64,000 nt of DNA from Marinobacter nauticus (GCF_019801015.1 NZ_JAHVJZ010000008.1:124001-188000), one strand, 5' to 3'. Counted from the stretch's first letter, positions 18,801-26,817 are shown. Translations and numbers: made by a program. The notes: a model not told the origin generated them from the letters alone.

Positions 18801-19775
18801 GACTCGTCCGGTCGGCAATACAGTTTTGGCGTGTGGCTCGGTACCGGTCCCAACAAAGGCACCAACCTGCTTCAGTACTACAACATGAGTGACCTGCCCG
18901 TTCGGGTGACCATCGGCGCAGAGGAGGCGTCCGGCCAGTTCAGCGCCCTGTACCATTTCAATGGCGCAGGCAGAACACCAGCCGCTGGCGATACGCTCCG
19001 ACTCCATACCCGCGCTGCGGGTTCAGTCGGGCTCGACTTTTTGTTGACGGCTTCGGCACAAGGGGCAGCCGCCACGACGCCCTTCCAGACGCCCGAAGAT
19101 ACCCCCCTCACCATTCCCGCAACACGGTCGGCGGCACAGTATCCGCTGACCTTCGCCGCCGCGTCCGCCACCCTTCAGGTTGAAGCGCTTCATCTGGTCC
19201 AGATGCGTCTGCCTCAGTCCGCTCTGGCACTGACCCAGGCGCCACGTCATGGCACCGTTTCATTCAGCGACGCTGGCACCATCCTCTACACACCTGAAGC
19301 CGATTTCAGCGGCAGTGATCAGTTCCGCTATCAGGTAACCCGATCCCCCGGAGCTACGCCGGAACCGTTTGACGTCGCATTGACCATTACACCGGTCAAT
19401 GACCCACCGGTGCTGAGTCTGCCCGCGAAAAGCTCGGGAAAAAGTGGCCGCACCCTCAAATTGACGGCGGACATTCAGGACAAAGAACACGCACGACCCA
19501 GCGTATCGGTCACCCAACATGCCGGGCCCGCCACTCACGTCACCTACCAGCAGGGCATGCTGACCATCCCGTTACCAGAGGTGGCGGAACCCACCACCCT
19601 GAAGTTTCGGGCCATCGCCTTTGACGGCGAAAGCTACAGCGAACCGACCGCTTTCGAAGTGACGGTGCTGGAAGACGCAGACGAACAGCAGGGGGGCAGC
19701 GGCTCACCATGGCTGCTCTGGCTTCTGTTGGGCCGCTGGTGGCGCTTTCGGAATACAACAAAAAGGGCGCCATAA
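15891..19775 (+). CDS. Second large secreted S8 serine protease, paralogous to the preceding gene
   Basis: Predicted 1294 aa starting at ATG 15891, where the signal peptide begins (MKIRVTLAMALLVQGALVQPAFG). Catalytic residues are Asp190 (IAIIDSGIRP), His256 (HGHGTHVAGIAAG) and Ser587 (MTGTSMAAPHVAGA). A protease-associated insertion lies near 445-530 (IPRGECSFQRKL). About 870-1010 is a domain shared with the upstream protease (SWQNQRLPDTAPPNNVIAPFWTD), followed by a cadherin-like repeat (EADFSGSDQFRYQVT). The C terminus GGSGSPWLLWLLLGRWWRF is a GlyGly-CTERM-like tail with an unusual Trp-rich helix. Its stop lies inside the terminator hairpin shared with lysC. Confidence 0.92.
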   Translation: MKIRVTLAMALLVQGALVQPAFGSNGTVPPVARMGRFSEVDHGSPDLRYDPPQTPSRYIVKLHASPMAMQGFRASSRTEVNAAQQARQAIHHQLLLDQEVVQFQGAAASQRMRINTEYRFDTLYHGLVVSGEALTEAKLAALPGVRAVYPETHYFAQLDASVGLIRAPAMWQHTATPNAPGQGVRIAIIDSGIRPEHAMFLDKGFPAPKGARPDDDYCAITDPGFCNNKLIVARWYEPTFEIWDQERLSPLGIHGHGTHVAGIAAGNRVSTVFKRQPLTISGVSPGAYLMVYKALFAPANQPTAAMGSNIMLLQALEDAVRDGADIINNSWGSEPGRHPAFSPYAEAIAAAEAAGVVVVQAAGNDGPGPKTLLCPACIEAGIAVANSTHGRFFSTSLVPDGLPALYARQSHSPVQLQRPLHAPIASSAQVDATNPDGCSPFPEDSFNGHIALIPRGECSFQRKLNHASDAGAKAVVFYDNQPGELLEQGTPSATRPAFMISQASGLRLLETLNRIGPLSATLQPATRKLVAEEFTDRIAASSSRGPNGEPSILKPDLAAPGTDILSATSPQHPNQPGFTFAMMTGTSMAAPHVAGAAALLRQRHPDWTAAEIKSVLTSTASTPVYDTNTTNPASPFATGAGRLDLGTARDAVLTFDKASYASSRCITRCRFMLNITNRGASEASWAVSGSVDDGEVLTSATNMTLNAGESTMLEVEVDLTFAEKARWLFGEVRFSGDTMARIPLAVFSSLSDDDSMLTLFGDAPTLPYGEAGAYHARFTNKRVQEPVTLSLNADPHLAIGPDSVQVDVTGGEQTELKVDATTNTVTWRGRLDTQQILIYPNAESPGLSQASAANRLHCVAPCDEAALEYWTQAAFEYNGKAFRKLTISSNGFIVPGEARTNDSWQNQRLPDTAPPNNVIAPFWTDLDLLGDSESDGESRGGGTLHLYEVTDHSDQPQWLVVDWINARLRADSSGRQYSFGVWLGTGPNKGTNLLQYYNMSDLPVRVTIGAEEASGQFSALYHFNGAGRTPAAGDTLRLHTRAAGSVGLDFLLTASAQGAAATTPFQTPEDTPLTIPATRSAAQYPLTFAAASATLQVEALHLVQMRLPQSALALTQAPRHGTVSFSDAGTILYTPEADFSGSDQFRYQVTRSPGATPEPFDVALTITPVNDPPVLSLPAKSSGKSGRTLKLTADIQDKEHARPSVSVTQHAGPATHVTYQQGMLTIPLPEVAEPTTLKFRAIAFDGESYSEPTAFEVTVLEDADEQQGGSGSPWLLWLLLGRWWRFRNTTKRAP

Positions 19776-19790
19776 AGCGCCCTCAGTTTT
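19760..19790. terminator. Bidirectional terminator between the second protease and lysC
   Basis: AAAAAGGGCGC-loop-GCGCCCT with TTTT downstream on the plus strand and TTTTT downstream on the minus strand. The loop contains the protease stop codon (19773-19775), and the lysC stop (19789-19791) is at the other edge, so the two convergent genes share one hairpin with almost no spacer. Confidence 0.82.
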
Positions 19791-21168
19791 ACCCTTCCAG
19801 CAACCGCCCATGAAGTTGCTGAACCACACTGTCTACCTCTTCCGCCCCAACCAGGAAGCACAGATTATGGGGACTGGCACCCTGGCAGATCATCCGGATG
19901 TTATGGTCTTCCAGCACCTCGAATACCCGCTTGCCAATGCCGGCGGTATTGGCGATGCGATTGCCGATAACGGCCACCAGTGACAGGCCCGTTTCCACCT
20001 CAACCCGACACATCTGCCTCAACTCCTCGAGCAGCGCTTCGGTCAGCAACTCACGGCCACTGCTGTCCGAACCGGTACTGTCCAGGGTCAGGGCCACCGA
20101 GACCTCTGAGGTGGTGATCAGGTCCACACTGATGCGGTGGCGGGCCAGAATGGCAAACAACTCAGCCAGAAACCCCTGAGCATGCAACATGTTAAGGCTG
20201 TGCACCGTCAGCAGCGTCTGATTGCGCCGTAATGCGATGGCGCGGAATACCGGCGCCAGTTGAGCACGACTGCGGATCCAGGTGCCGCCCTTTTCCGGCT
20301 CCCGACTGCACCCCACAAACACCGCACAGCCCGAGCGCACCGCCGGCAGGATGGTGGCCGGATGCAGCACTTTGGCACCAAAGGTGGCCATCTCAGCCGC
20401 TTCATCGAAAGAGAGTTCGGGGATTGGGCGGGCCGCGCTGACCAACCTGGGGTCACAACTGTAGATGCCGTCCACATCGGTCCAGATGGCGAGGTTATCC
20501 GCGCCGAGTGCCTCCGCCAGCAACGCCGCACTGTAGTCAGAGCCACCGCGTCCCAGCGTGGTGGTGTTGCCCTCGGCGTCGGCACCGATAAAGCCCTGGG
20601 TAACGGTCCGCTCCTCATTCAAAACCGGCCCCCACAGCCCCTGAGCCAGTTGAGCCAGCTCAGCCACTTGCGGCGTTGCACGGCCATGATGGTGATCAGT
20701 GCGCATCACTTCCCGGGCGTCACGGCTGCGCGCCGGCTCCCCCCGTTGACGCAGCAACTCAGCAAACAACAGCGAAGAGCACTGCTCGCCCAGAGACAAC
20801 AACGCATCGACCCGCCGGGCGTCGTTGCTCTGAAGTGCCAATGCGGCACTGTGCTTATCCATCTCCGTCAACAGCAGGTCCAGACTGGCGGCCACCTCTG
20901 CCGGACGCCCCAGCGCATCCAGGATCCGATACTGAATCTCGGCAATTTGACCGAGCAGAGCCAGTCTTTGGGTGCTGTCAGCGATGCCGGCAGACAGCGC
21001 CACCAGCAGATTGGTGACGCCGCTGGAGGCGCTGACCACCACCACACGGACACTGGGATCCGCCAACACGATGTCGGCGCAGCGATCCATGGCAGAAAAA
21101 TCAGCAACAGAAGTGCCGCCGAACTTGGCAACCGTTAACGAAACCGGGGGGGAAGATTGTGTATTCAT
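19789..21168 (-). CDS. lysC: Lysine-sensitive aspartokinase III
   Basis: Predicted 459 aa (E. coli LysC 449) phosphorylating aspartate, the first step to lysine, threonine and methionine. N-terminal kinase motif VAKFGGTSVADFSAM (about residues 13-27), then LGRGGSDYSAALLA and the ATP-binding region WTDVDGIYSCDPR; two ACT domains follow (about 315-459) with FLAELFAILARHRISVDLITTSEVSVALT. The start at 21168 has SD GGAG four bases upstream and matches family length; a longer in-frame reading to 21261 lies inside the riboswitch leader and is rejected. The lysine riboswitch upstream supports the lysine-specific isozyme. Confidence 0.95.
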   Translation of the reverse strand: MNTQSSPPVSLTVAKFGGTSVADFSAMDRCADIVLADPSVRVVVVSASSGVTNLLVALSAGIADSTQRLALLGQIAEIQYRILDALGRPAEVAASLDLLLTEMDKHSAALALQSNDARRVDALLSLGEQCSSLLFAELLRQRGEPARSRDAREVMRTDHHHGRATPQVAELAQLAQGLWGPVLNEERTVTQGFIGADAEGNTTTLGRGGSDYSAALLAEALGADNLAIWTDVDGIYSCDPRLVSAARPIPELSFDEAAEMATFGAKVLHPATILPAVRSGCAVFVGCSREPEKGGTWIRSRAQLAPVFRAIALRRNQTLLTVHSLNMLHAQGFLAELFAILARHRISVDLITTSEVSVALTLDSTGSDSSGRELLTEALLEELRQMCRVEVETGLSLVAVIGNRIANTAGIGKRVFEVLEDHNIRMICQGASPHNLCFLVGAEEVDSVVQQLHGRLLEG

Positions 21169-21172
21169 TGTG

Positions 21173-21199
21173 CTCCGAACCGAAATAGCCTGTTCGGAG
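21173..21199 (-). promoter_or_regulatory. Hairpin that sequesters the lysC ribosome binding site
   Basis: CTCCGAAC (21199-21192 read on the minus strand) pairs perfectly with GTTCGGAG (21180-21173). The GGAG at the end of the second arm is the lysC Shine-Dalgarno, followed by CACA and the ATG. This is a plausible OFF-state structure for translational control by the lysine riboswitch. Confidence 0.6.
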
Positions 21200-21247
21200 A
21201 GTCTGGACGGGGCACCCGTGCCCATCGTGCGATCACGGGGTTTCTTC

Positions 21248-21416
21248 CAGAAGCTCTCCACCTACATCCAATGGTGACAGCCCCGGAGATTCAACCCCGG
21301 CAGCCGACGGTGAACTGAGCCGAACAGCCTCACCATCTCGGCGTTGCTCCCCCTGGGCCGGCGTCACGGGAGTTCGCTCTCCTGTTCCGGCTTGCCTGGG
21401 CAACGCACCTCTTCTG
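21248..21416 (-). promoter_or_regulatory. Lysine riboswitch (L box) of lysC
   Basis: Read on the minus strand: CAGAAGAGGTGCGTTGCCC, a P2 arm ending in GACGCC, the core GGGGGAGCAACGCCGAGATGGTGA, an arm with GGCTGTTCGGC and TCACCGTCGGCTGC, then GGGGTTGAATCTCC, GGGCTGTCACCA and closing CTTCTG. These match the E. coli lysC leader element by element (AGAAGAGGCGCGTTGCCC, GCATCGCCGAGG, ATCGGCTAC, GGGCTGAATCCCC, GTTGTCACCA, CACTTCTGG). CAGAAG (21416-21411) and CTTCTG (21253-21248) form P1. Expected to repress lysC when lysine is abundant. Confidence 0.95.
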
Positions 21417-21502
21417 TTCTCCCGATCAACGGGAGAGGCGCACATCTCACCGTAAAACCCCTACGGGTGTCAAACTTTCAGCGATTTTTTAACCAGTGCA
21501 GG

Positions 21503-21518
21503 CGTGATCAAGTTCACG
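21503..21518. promoter_or_regulatory. CRP-like palindrome in the lysC-arcA intergenic region
   Basis: CGTGA-TCAAGT-TCACG is a perfect dyad and matches TGTGA-N6-TCACA at all but the outermost positions. It lies within the 590 bases (21417-22007) that separate the lysC leader from arcA and must contain both promoters; I saw no gene there. Assignment to CRP is a guess from sequence. Confidence 0.35.
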
Positions 21519-22007
21519 TTCAGTATGGGTCGTTTACATTTCTTTGCCTTCGCAACCGTGTTGCGCCCCCCAAAGCCGGGGGCAAAACCGAATGTGATCA
21601 CAACTTTAACCCCTGCTCACCCGAGTTGGCTTTTTATCGCAACCAGTATGAGTAGAATGGTGCCTTCGATTAACGAGCCGACACCTTTCTGTCGTCTTAA
21701 ACGGTGAAATATCGAAACAATCTCGGTTTTCATCCCGTCAATAATCGAACAATTTGTGATCCTTGCCTCAAAACAGGGCGTCCGTTAACAAAAGTTGGCG
21801 AACTGTTGAACCGTTTTGGGGTATTTTCAGTCCCATAGGTGTGACACCCCGGACGCGAAAGCGCGCCAACGGGCACCTTCCAGGAAACTGCAGCTGCAGC
21901 AACATCGCCGGCTGTATGTGGCAATAAAAGGGACTTTGCATACGCTTAATGGTTAGTGGTACGCCACTGGCTTAGATTTGTGTCGAACAGCGCTTTAGGT
22001 AGCTAAC

Positions 22008-22727
22008 ATGCAAAATCCGCACATCCTCATCGTTGAAGACGAAGCCGTCACCAGCAACACTCTGAAAAGCATCTTCGAAGCCGAAGGCTACAACGTTACC
22101 GTTGCCGTTGACGGTGATGAGATGCACAACGCCCTGAAGACCCACAAGATCTCTCTGGTCATCATGGACATCAACCTGCCCGGTAAAAACGGCCTTCTGT
22201 TGGCCCGTGAACTGCGTGAGCAGGATGACATCGCCCTGATCTTCCTGACCGGTCGTGATAACGAAGTGGACAAGATTCTGGGCCTCGAGATCGGCGCCGA
22301 TGATTACATCACCAAGCCGTTCAATCCCCGCGAGCTGACCATCCGTGCCCGTAACCTGCTGAACCGCATCGTTAACGCTGGCAAATCCAGCGAAGAGAAG
22401 CCGCAGGTTGAGTACTATCACTTCAATGATTGGACTCTGGAGATCAACAGCCGCTCTCTGATCAGCCCGATCGGCGAACCCTTCAAACTGCCGCGCTCTG
22501 AGTTCCGTGCTCTGCTGCACTTTGTGGAAAACCCGGGCAAGATCCTGTCCCGCAGCGATCTGCTGATGAAGATGACCGGCCGTGAGCTCAAGCCGCACGA
22601 CCGTACTGTGGACGTGACCATCCGTCGCATCCGCAAGCACTTCGAAAGCCACCCGGAAACGCCGGAAATCATCGCCACCATTCACGGCGAAGGTTACCGC
22701 TTCTGTGGCGCTCTGAACGAGCACTAA
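22008..22727 (+). CDS. arcA: Aerobic respiration control response regulator ArcA
   Basis: Predicted 239 aa (E. coli ArcA 238). Receiver domain 1-120 with the phosphoacceptor Asp54 ([13 protein letters not shown]), conserved Thr (FLTGRD) and Lys (ITKPFNPRE); OmpR-type winged helix at about 135-235 ending in [11 protein letters not shown]. ArcA represses aerobic and adjusts anaerobic respiratory genes. It is transcribed from a long upstream region and ends at a terminator shared with the convergent HPt gene, which probably encodes its phosphodonor partner. Confidence 0.97.
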   Translation: MQNPHILIVEDEAVTSNTLKSIFEAEGYNVTVAVDGDEMHNALKTHKISLVIMDINLPGKNGLLLARELREQDDIALIFLTGRDNEVDKILGLEIGADDYITKPFNPRELTIRARNLLNRIVNAGKSSEEKPQVEYYHFNDWTLEINSRSLISPIGEPFKLPRSEFRALLHFVENPGKILSRSDLLMKMTGRELKPHDRTVDVTIRRIRKHFESHPETPEIIATIHGEGYRFCGALNEH

Positions 22728-22750
22728 GCCGTTCAGCGAAATCCGCATAC

Positions 22751-22782
22751 AAAAAAGGCTGCCCGTGGGCAGCCTTTTTTTG
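22751..22782. terminator. Bidirectional terminator between arcA and hptA
   Basis: AAAAAAGGCTGCCC-GTG-GGCAGCCTTTTTTT: strong stem with T runs on both strands, serving the two convergent genes. Confidence 0.9.
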
Positions 22783-22793
22783 TTTAGCGGCGT

Positions 22794-23156
22794 TCAGGCA
22801 CGCTCTGTCAGGTACGCTTTCAGGCTGGTCAGGTCACCATCCAGATGGGTGCGGATCGCGTCAAACCAGGCTTTGTGCTCCCCTTCCCAACGCGGCTCAT
22901 CGCCACACTGCAGAGCCTGAGACAGCTCCTGAATGCGTTTCAGGCCCACCGAACCGGCGGCCCCCTTCAATTTATGGGCTTCGGAAAGCACCTGATCTTT
23001 ATCACCGGATTCCAGTCCCTGAGCAATCGCCTCAACGTATTCCGGTGCCATCTGTTCGAACACGACGACGGACTTAAGCAGCGTAGCGGCCCCGATGGCG
23101 GCACAGTACTGATCGAGGGTTACGGTATCGAGGTGCTCGTGAGCGGCGGTGGTCAT
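22794..23156 (-). CDS. hptA: Stand-alone histidine phosphotransfer protein, ArcB-HPt type
   Basis: Predicted 120-aa HPt domain. The phosphorylatable His61 lies in EAHKLKGAAGSVGLKRIQEL, nearly identical to the HPt domain at the end of E. coli ArcB (HKIKGAAGSVGLRHLQQL), and the following LKAYLTERA parallels ArcB's LKAWVAK. In Shewanella oneidensis a separate HptA relays phosphate to ArcA because the Arc sensor there lacks an HPt domain; this protein fits that role and is convergent with arcA. The start at 23156 gives the family length; an in-frame extension to 23246 has no supporting features. The sensor kinase is not in the window. Confidence 0.87.
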   Translation of the reverse strand: MTTAAHEHLDTVTLDQYCAAIGAATLLKSVVVFEQMAPEYVEAIAQGLESGDKDQVLSEAHKLKGAAGSVGLKRIQELSQALQCGDEPRWEGEHKAWFDAIRTHLDGDLTSLKAYLTERA

Positions 23157-23310
23157 TGGCTTCTCCACTGTCCGGAGTAATAGATAAAGGCAGGCCCAAA
23201 CTACCATGTGAGGCTGAGGGTCACAACACGTGTGTTTTCTCATCACTTTGTAAGTTAATCAATGGTATCCTGCCGGCCAAATTCGATAACGTCTTAATCG
23301 TAGTAGGAAG

Positions 23311-26300
23311 ATGCGAGCTGTCACCTTAGCTGTATTGGGTGCGCTGACCTGCGCGCAAACCGTCCAGGCCCGGGAAGTGCCCCTGGCCGCCAAGCAGATC
23401 CAGACTTTCACCCTGTTCAGTCAGGGCCATCAGCTTGAGCAACCCCTGGTGGTGTACCGCCACAACCAGCGCATTCTTGTGCCCTTACAGGCGCTGAGTG
23501 CCGCGCTGGGGCTGGAGTTGCAGGTCAACCCCAACACCGCCAGTGCCAGCGGATGGGTGGCCGGTGAGAACGCCAACTTCATGCTGGACCTCAACCAGGA
23601 CGAAGCACGGCGCGGTCTGGAGCGGTTCGACCTGGATCCTGAGCGCCCCTGGGGGCGTGACAGCGCTGACCTCTACCTGGACGCCGAACTGATCCAGCAA
23701 CTGCTGCCCCTCAGCCTGAACTTCAATGGCCCGGCAAGCCGCTTGTCGGTGTCCAGCCCCTACCCGCTTCCGGCGGTCCAGCGTCTGGAACAGCAACAAG
23801 CACAGATGGCCCAGCTGGGTCTGCAGCACCGCTTCCACAGCGCGGGCTTTGACCCCATCCATCCGCATCCCTACGAAGACTTTTCCAAGCCCATGGTGTT
23901 CGCTTATGGCAACGCCGCCATTCTGGGCAAGGAGATGCTGACCGAAGATTACATGCTGGGGATGATCAGCACCGGCGATGTGCTGGGTCAGAGCTTCGAG
24001 TTCAATTACACCAAGCTGGCCAATGAGCGCAGTGAATACCGGCTGCGTCTGTCCCGGGACCTGGGCGACATCAGCGAAGACCTGCCGCTCAATCTGGGGC
24101 GTTACCAGGCCGGTGACGTCAGCTACCTGGGTGACAATCTGCTGTCCGGCGCCAGCGAAGGTCTGGGCTTCCAGATCAGCAACCTGGCCACCCCAAAAAC
24201 GCACAAGTTCGGCACCACAGCACTGGAAGGCAACGCACCGCCGAACTGGCAGGTTCATCTCTACCGCAATGGCGTCTTGCTGGCCTTTACCCAGGCCGAC
24301 GACTCTGGCCGCTACCGCTTCCTGGATGTGCCCCTGCTCAGCGGCGCCAACGTGTTTGAGCTGCACCTCTATGGCAACAATGGCGAACACCAGATGCGCC
24401 GGGAAACGGTGCAGTCCGGTCAGCACGTTGGCAAAGGGGAGGTCGGCTTCAATGCCATGTACGTCGACAACACCCGCTTTATTTTCAACAATCTGAGGCC
24501 AGAAGAGGAAGAGGCGCTGGGTGCCCGTCGGCAGATGACCTTCCGCACCGATTACGGCATCACCAATGCCATCAGCGCCGGCCTGAGCTATCACAATCAG
24601 CAGTTGGCCTACGACGAGTGGGGCCGCATTGAGCTGGAAGATCGCCACTTCGTCGGCGCCAACGTCTCTGCCGATCTGTTCGGCAGCAGCTGGTTGCTGG
24701 AAGGGTTACGGGATGATGAGGGCAACAACGCCTATATGGCAGGCTGGACCCGCCGCCTCGGCACCGACCACCACCTGCGCGTCGATCATCGTTACAACGG
24801 CGACATGAAAACCGACCGTACCGAACAGCAGGAACAGGCACTGAAGCGGGAAACCGAAGCCTGGCTGGAAGGCCAGACCTGGCGCCTGGGTGGCTGGCAG
24901 TACGCCTTCGGTGCCGCCAAATACACTCCCCGCGATGGCGGTGAAACCTTCTCGGTCTATCAGAATCGGCTGTCCAGTCAGTTGGGGCCGGTGAACTTCA
25001 GCCACACCTACCGCTACGACACCCAGTACGACGGTCGGCTTGAGCGTCAAAGCGGCGAGGTGCTGTTCAGTACCAGCGGCTACGACTGGAATGTTTCAGG
25101 CAACATGACTTACCAGTTGGGTAAAGGGGTGGAAGAGCTGGAGACCCGGCTGCGCTGGCGTCCGATGTACGGTTTCTACAACCAGACCGTGGCGTGGTAC
25201 GCCGACCCGGCAGAACGCAAGAGTCGGTTTGGCCTGGCCCACGAGGTCGCTTACCGCTACCGCTGGTTTACTCTGGGCCTCCAGGGTGGTGCCGACACCC
25301 GGGGCAACTGGCAGGTCAACACCACCGCCACCTTTGCCCTCAACTACCGGGATAATCGCGACGGTGCCCCTGCCGAAGCGCTGCGGCCTCAGTTGTCCGA
25401 TCTGGTGGTCCGGGTCTTTATGGACGGCAACAACAACGGCCACTTCGATCGTCACGATCAACCCCTGCCGGGCCTGGCCATCGCCACCGCGCCCAGCTGG
25501 CCCCGTGAGGTGAGCGACGATCAGGGTGAGATCCTGCTGCGCCAGGTGCCGGCCAACAACCTTTATCGCATCAGCATCGACCCCCGCCAGCTGCCTCCGG
25601 GTACCGCGCTGCGTGACGGTCCGGTGGAAGTGATGCCGATGCCGGGCCAACGCACCGAGGTGGACCTGGCGCTGGTTCGGGTCACCGACATTGATGGCAC
25701 CCTGGTCACCGCCTATGGGCCGGTGGCGGATATGCCACTGGTGCTGGCTGACCTCAACCATAATCCGGTCATGCGCACTCAGACCGGCCCTCAGGGTCAG
25801 TTTGCCCTGAACGGTGTCCGTCCGGGCAACTACTATCTGGTGTTCAATGAGCGTGAAATGAGCGCCCGTAAGCTGCAGGCCACCGTACCGCTTTATCCGG
25901 TTAATGTTGGCGGCCAGGGTGAGCCGCGCCGCGACTGGACCATCGAAGTCAACGCGCTGCCGGGCAGCCCACTGCGTCCGGCCGCCCAGGTGGTGGACCC
26001 GCTTCCGGCCCAGCCTGAGCCTGTGGTTGAGCCACCCAAAGCCGTGACGCCAGTCAACAACCTGCCCAAGGCGGGGCCGGCCCTGTCCCGTATGGACGAT
26101 CAGGACTACACGTTGCAACTGGCCGCCAGTCGTCAGCCGTTCAACCTGGCTCGCCTGAAAGCACAGTTCCCGGCCTTGTCGCTGGAGCAGGTGGCGGTGA
26201 TGCGCGGCGGTAAGCCGATGCACCTGCTGCTCTCCGGCCAGTACCCCAGCGAGCGCTCCGCCCGCTATGGCCTGCGGGACATTCCCAAAGAGTTCGCCAA

Positions 26301-26661
26301 TGACCTGCCGCTGGTGCGTCGGGTCGGTGACCTCAAGCGGGAAGCGATCGCCGTCACCCCCGCTGCCACACCGGCCAGCTCCGCGGCTCCGGCCAGCACC
26401 GACAATGCTGATGCCTGGCTGGCCGCGCAACCAGCCGGGCACATGACCTGGCAACTGGCGGCCACCAAGGGTCGACAGAGTGCCGAAGCCTTTATCCGTC
26501 AGCACAAACTGCCTCAGCCGGTGGTGATCCATCAGCACAACGGCTGGTACCAGATCCTGTGGGGCAGCTTCCCGGACAAAGGGGCGGCCAGACACGCGCT
26601 GGAGGCTCTGCCTAAGGCCCCACAAAATCCGTGGTTGCGGGGAGTCGAGCAGCTGAGATAA
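23311..26661 (+). CDS. Usher-like outer membrane protein with two C-terminal SPOR-like domains
   Basis: Predicted 1116 aa, signal peptide MRAVTLAVLGALTCAQTVQA. Residues about 40-105 resemble a small beta domain (RILVPLQALSAALGLELQVNP). About 170-700 is rich in alternating aromatic/polar strands like an outer-membrane barrel and has usher-like features: GDVSYLGDNLLSGASEGLGF, and PPNWQVHLYRNGVLL followed by GRYRFLDVPLLSGANVFEL. About 700-780 starts VRVFMDGNNNGHFDRHDQPLPG, an SdrD/CooC-like beta sandwich; a second follows (790-880). After a Pro-rich linker come two SPOR-like modules (about 930-1010, DYTLQLAAS; about 1044-1116, MTWQLAATKGR). No chaperone or pilin gene is adjacent. SPOR domains bind denuded septal peptidoglycan, so septum-linked assembly is an inference. 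SD spacing is poor (GGAAG directly before ATG). Confidence 0.72.
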   Translation: MRAVTLAVLGALTCAQTVQAREVPLAAKQIQTFTLFSQGHQLEQPLVVYRHNQRILVPLQALSAALGLELQVNPNTASASGWVAGENANFMLDLNQDEARRGLERFDLDPERPWGRDSADLYLDAELIQQLLPLSLNFNGPASRLSVSSPYPLPAVQRLEQQQAQMAQLGLQHRFHSAGFDPIHPHPYEDFSKPMVFAYGNAAILGKEMLTEDYMLGMISTGDVLGQSFEFNYTKLANERSEYRLRLSRDLGDISEDLPLNLGRYQAGDVSYLGDNLLSGASEGLGFQISNLATPKTHKFGTTALEGNAPPNWQVHLYRNGVLLAFTQADDSGRYRFLDVPLLSGANVFELHLYGNNGEHQMRRETVQSGQHVGKGEVGFNAMYVDNTRFIFNNLRPEEEEALGARRQMTFRTDYGITNAISAGLSYHNQQLAYDEWGRIELEDRHFVGANVSADLFGSSWLLEGLRDDEGNNAYMAGWTRRLGTDHHLRVDHRYNGDMKTDRTEQQEQALKRETEAWLEGQTWRLGGWQYAFGAAKYTPRDGGETFSVYQNRLSSQLGPVNFSHTYRYDTQYDGRLERQSGEVLFSTSGYDWNVSGNMTYQLGKGVEELETRLRWRPMYGFYNQTVAWYADPAERKSRFGLAHEVAYRYRWFTLGLQGGADTRGNWQVNTTATFALNYRDNRDGAPAEALRPQLSDLVVRVFMDGNNNGHFDRHDQPLPGLAIATAPSWPREVSDDQGEILLRQVPANNLYRISIDPRQLPPGTALRDGPVEVMPMPGQRTEVDLALVRVTDIDGTLVTAYGPVADMPLVLADLNHNPVMRTQTGPQGQFALNGVRPGNYYLVFNEREMSARKLQATVPLYPVNVGGQGEPRRDWTIEVNALPGSPLRPAAQVVDPLPAQPEPVVEPPKAVTPVNNLPKAGPALSRMDDQDYTLQLAASRQPFNLARLKAQFPALSLEQVAVMRGGKPMHLLLSGQYPSERSARYGLRDIPKEFANDLPLVRRVGDLKREAIAVTPAATPASSAAPASTDNADAWLAAQPAGHMTWQLAATKGRQSAEAFIRQHKLPQPVVIHQHNGWYQILWGSFPDKGAARHALEALPKAPQNPWLRGVEQLR

Positions 26662-26780
26662 CGTGTCTGCCCCCGCTAGCGGTCATACAATTTATCGAAA
26701 CGCGGTCTAATCGACTTTTTGGAACGGTTCAATGCACTCTTTGCAGGTGTTTTGAACATGTCTCGCATTAGGCCGCGTGT

Positions 26781-26786
26781 TATAAT
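26781..26786 (+). promoter_or_regulatory. Consensus -10 box upstream of folE2
   Basis: TATAAT preceded by GTGT; transcription would start near 26793, just before either candidate folE2 start. No good -35 at 16-18 bases was found. The GTTATAAT could also be half of a Zur-type site, but the second half is missing. Confidence 0.45.
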
Positions 26787-26817
26787 CGCCGCCCTCATGC
26801 AGTACCGGGTGGAAATA

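Noticed and set aside
21169-21261. A 31-codon N-terminal extension of lysC
   Set aside because: It lies between the riboswitch and the real start, in the expression platform, and is not conserved; ATG 21168 has the SD.
26771-26790. Zur box upstream of folE2
   Set aside because: Only one half (GTTATAAT) matches; it is better explained as a -10 element.
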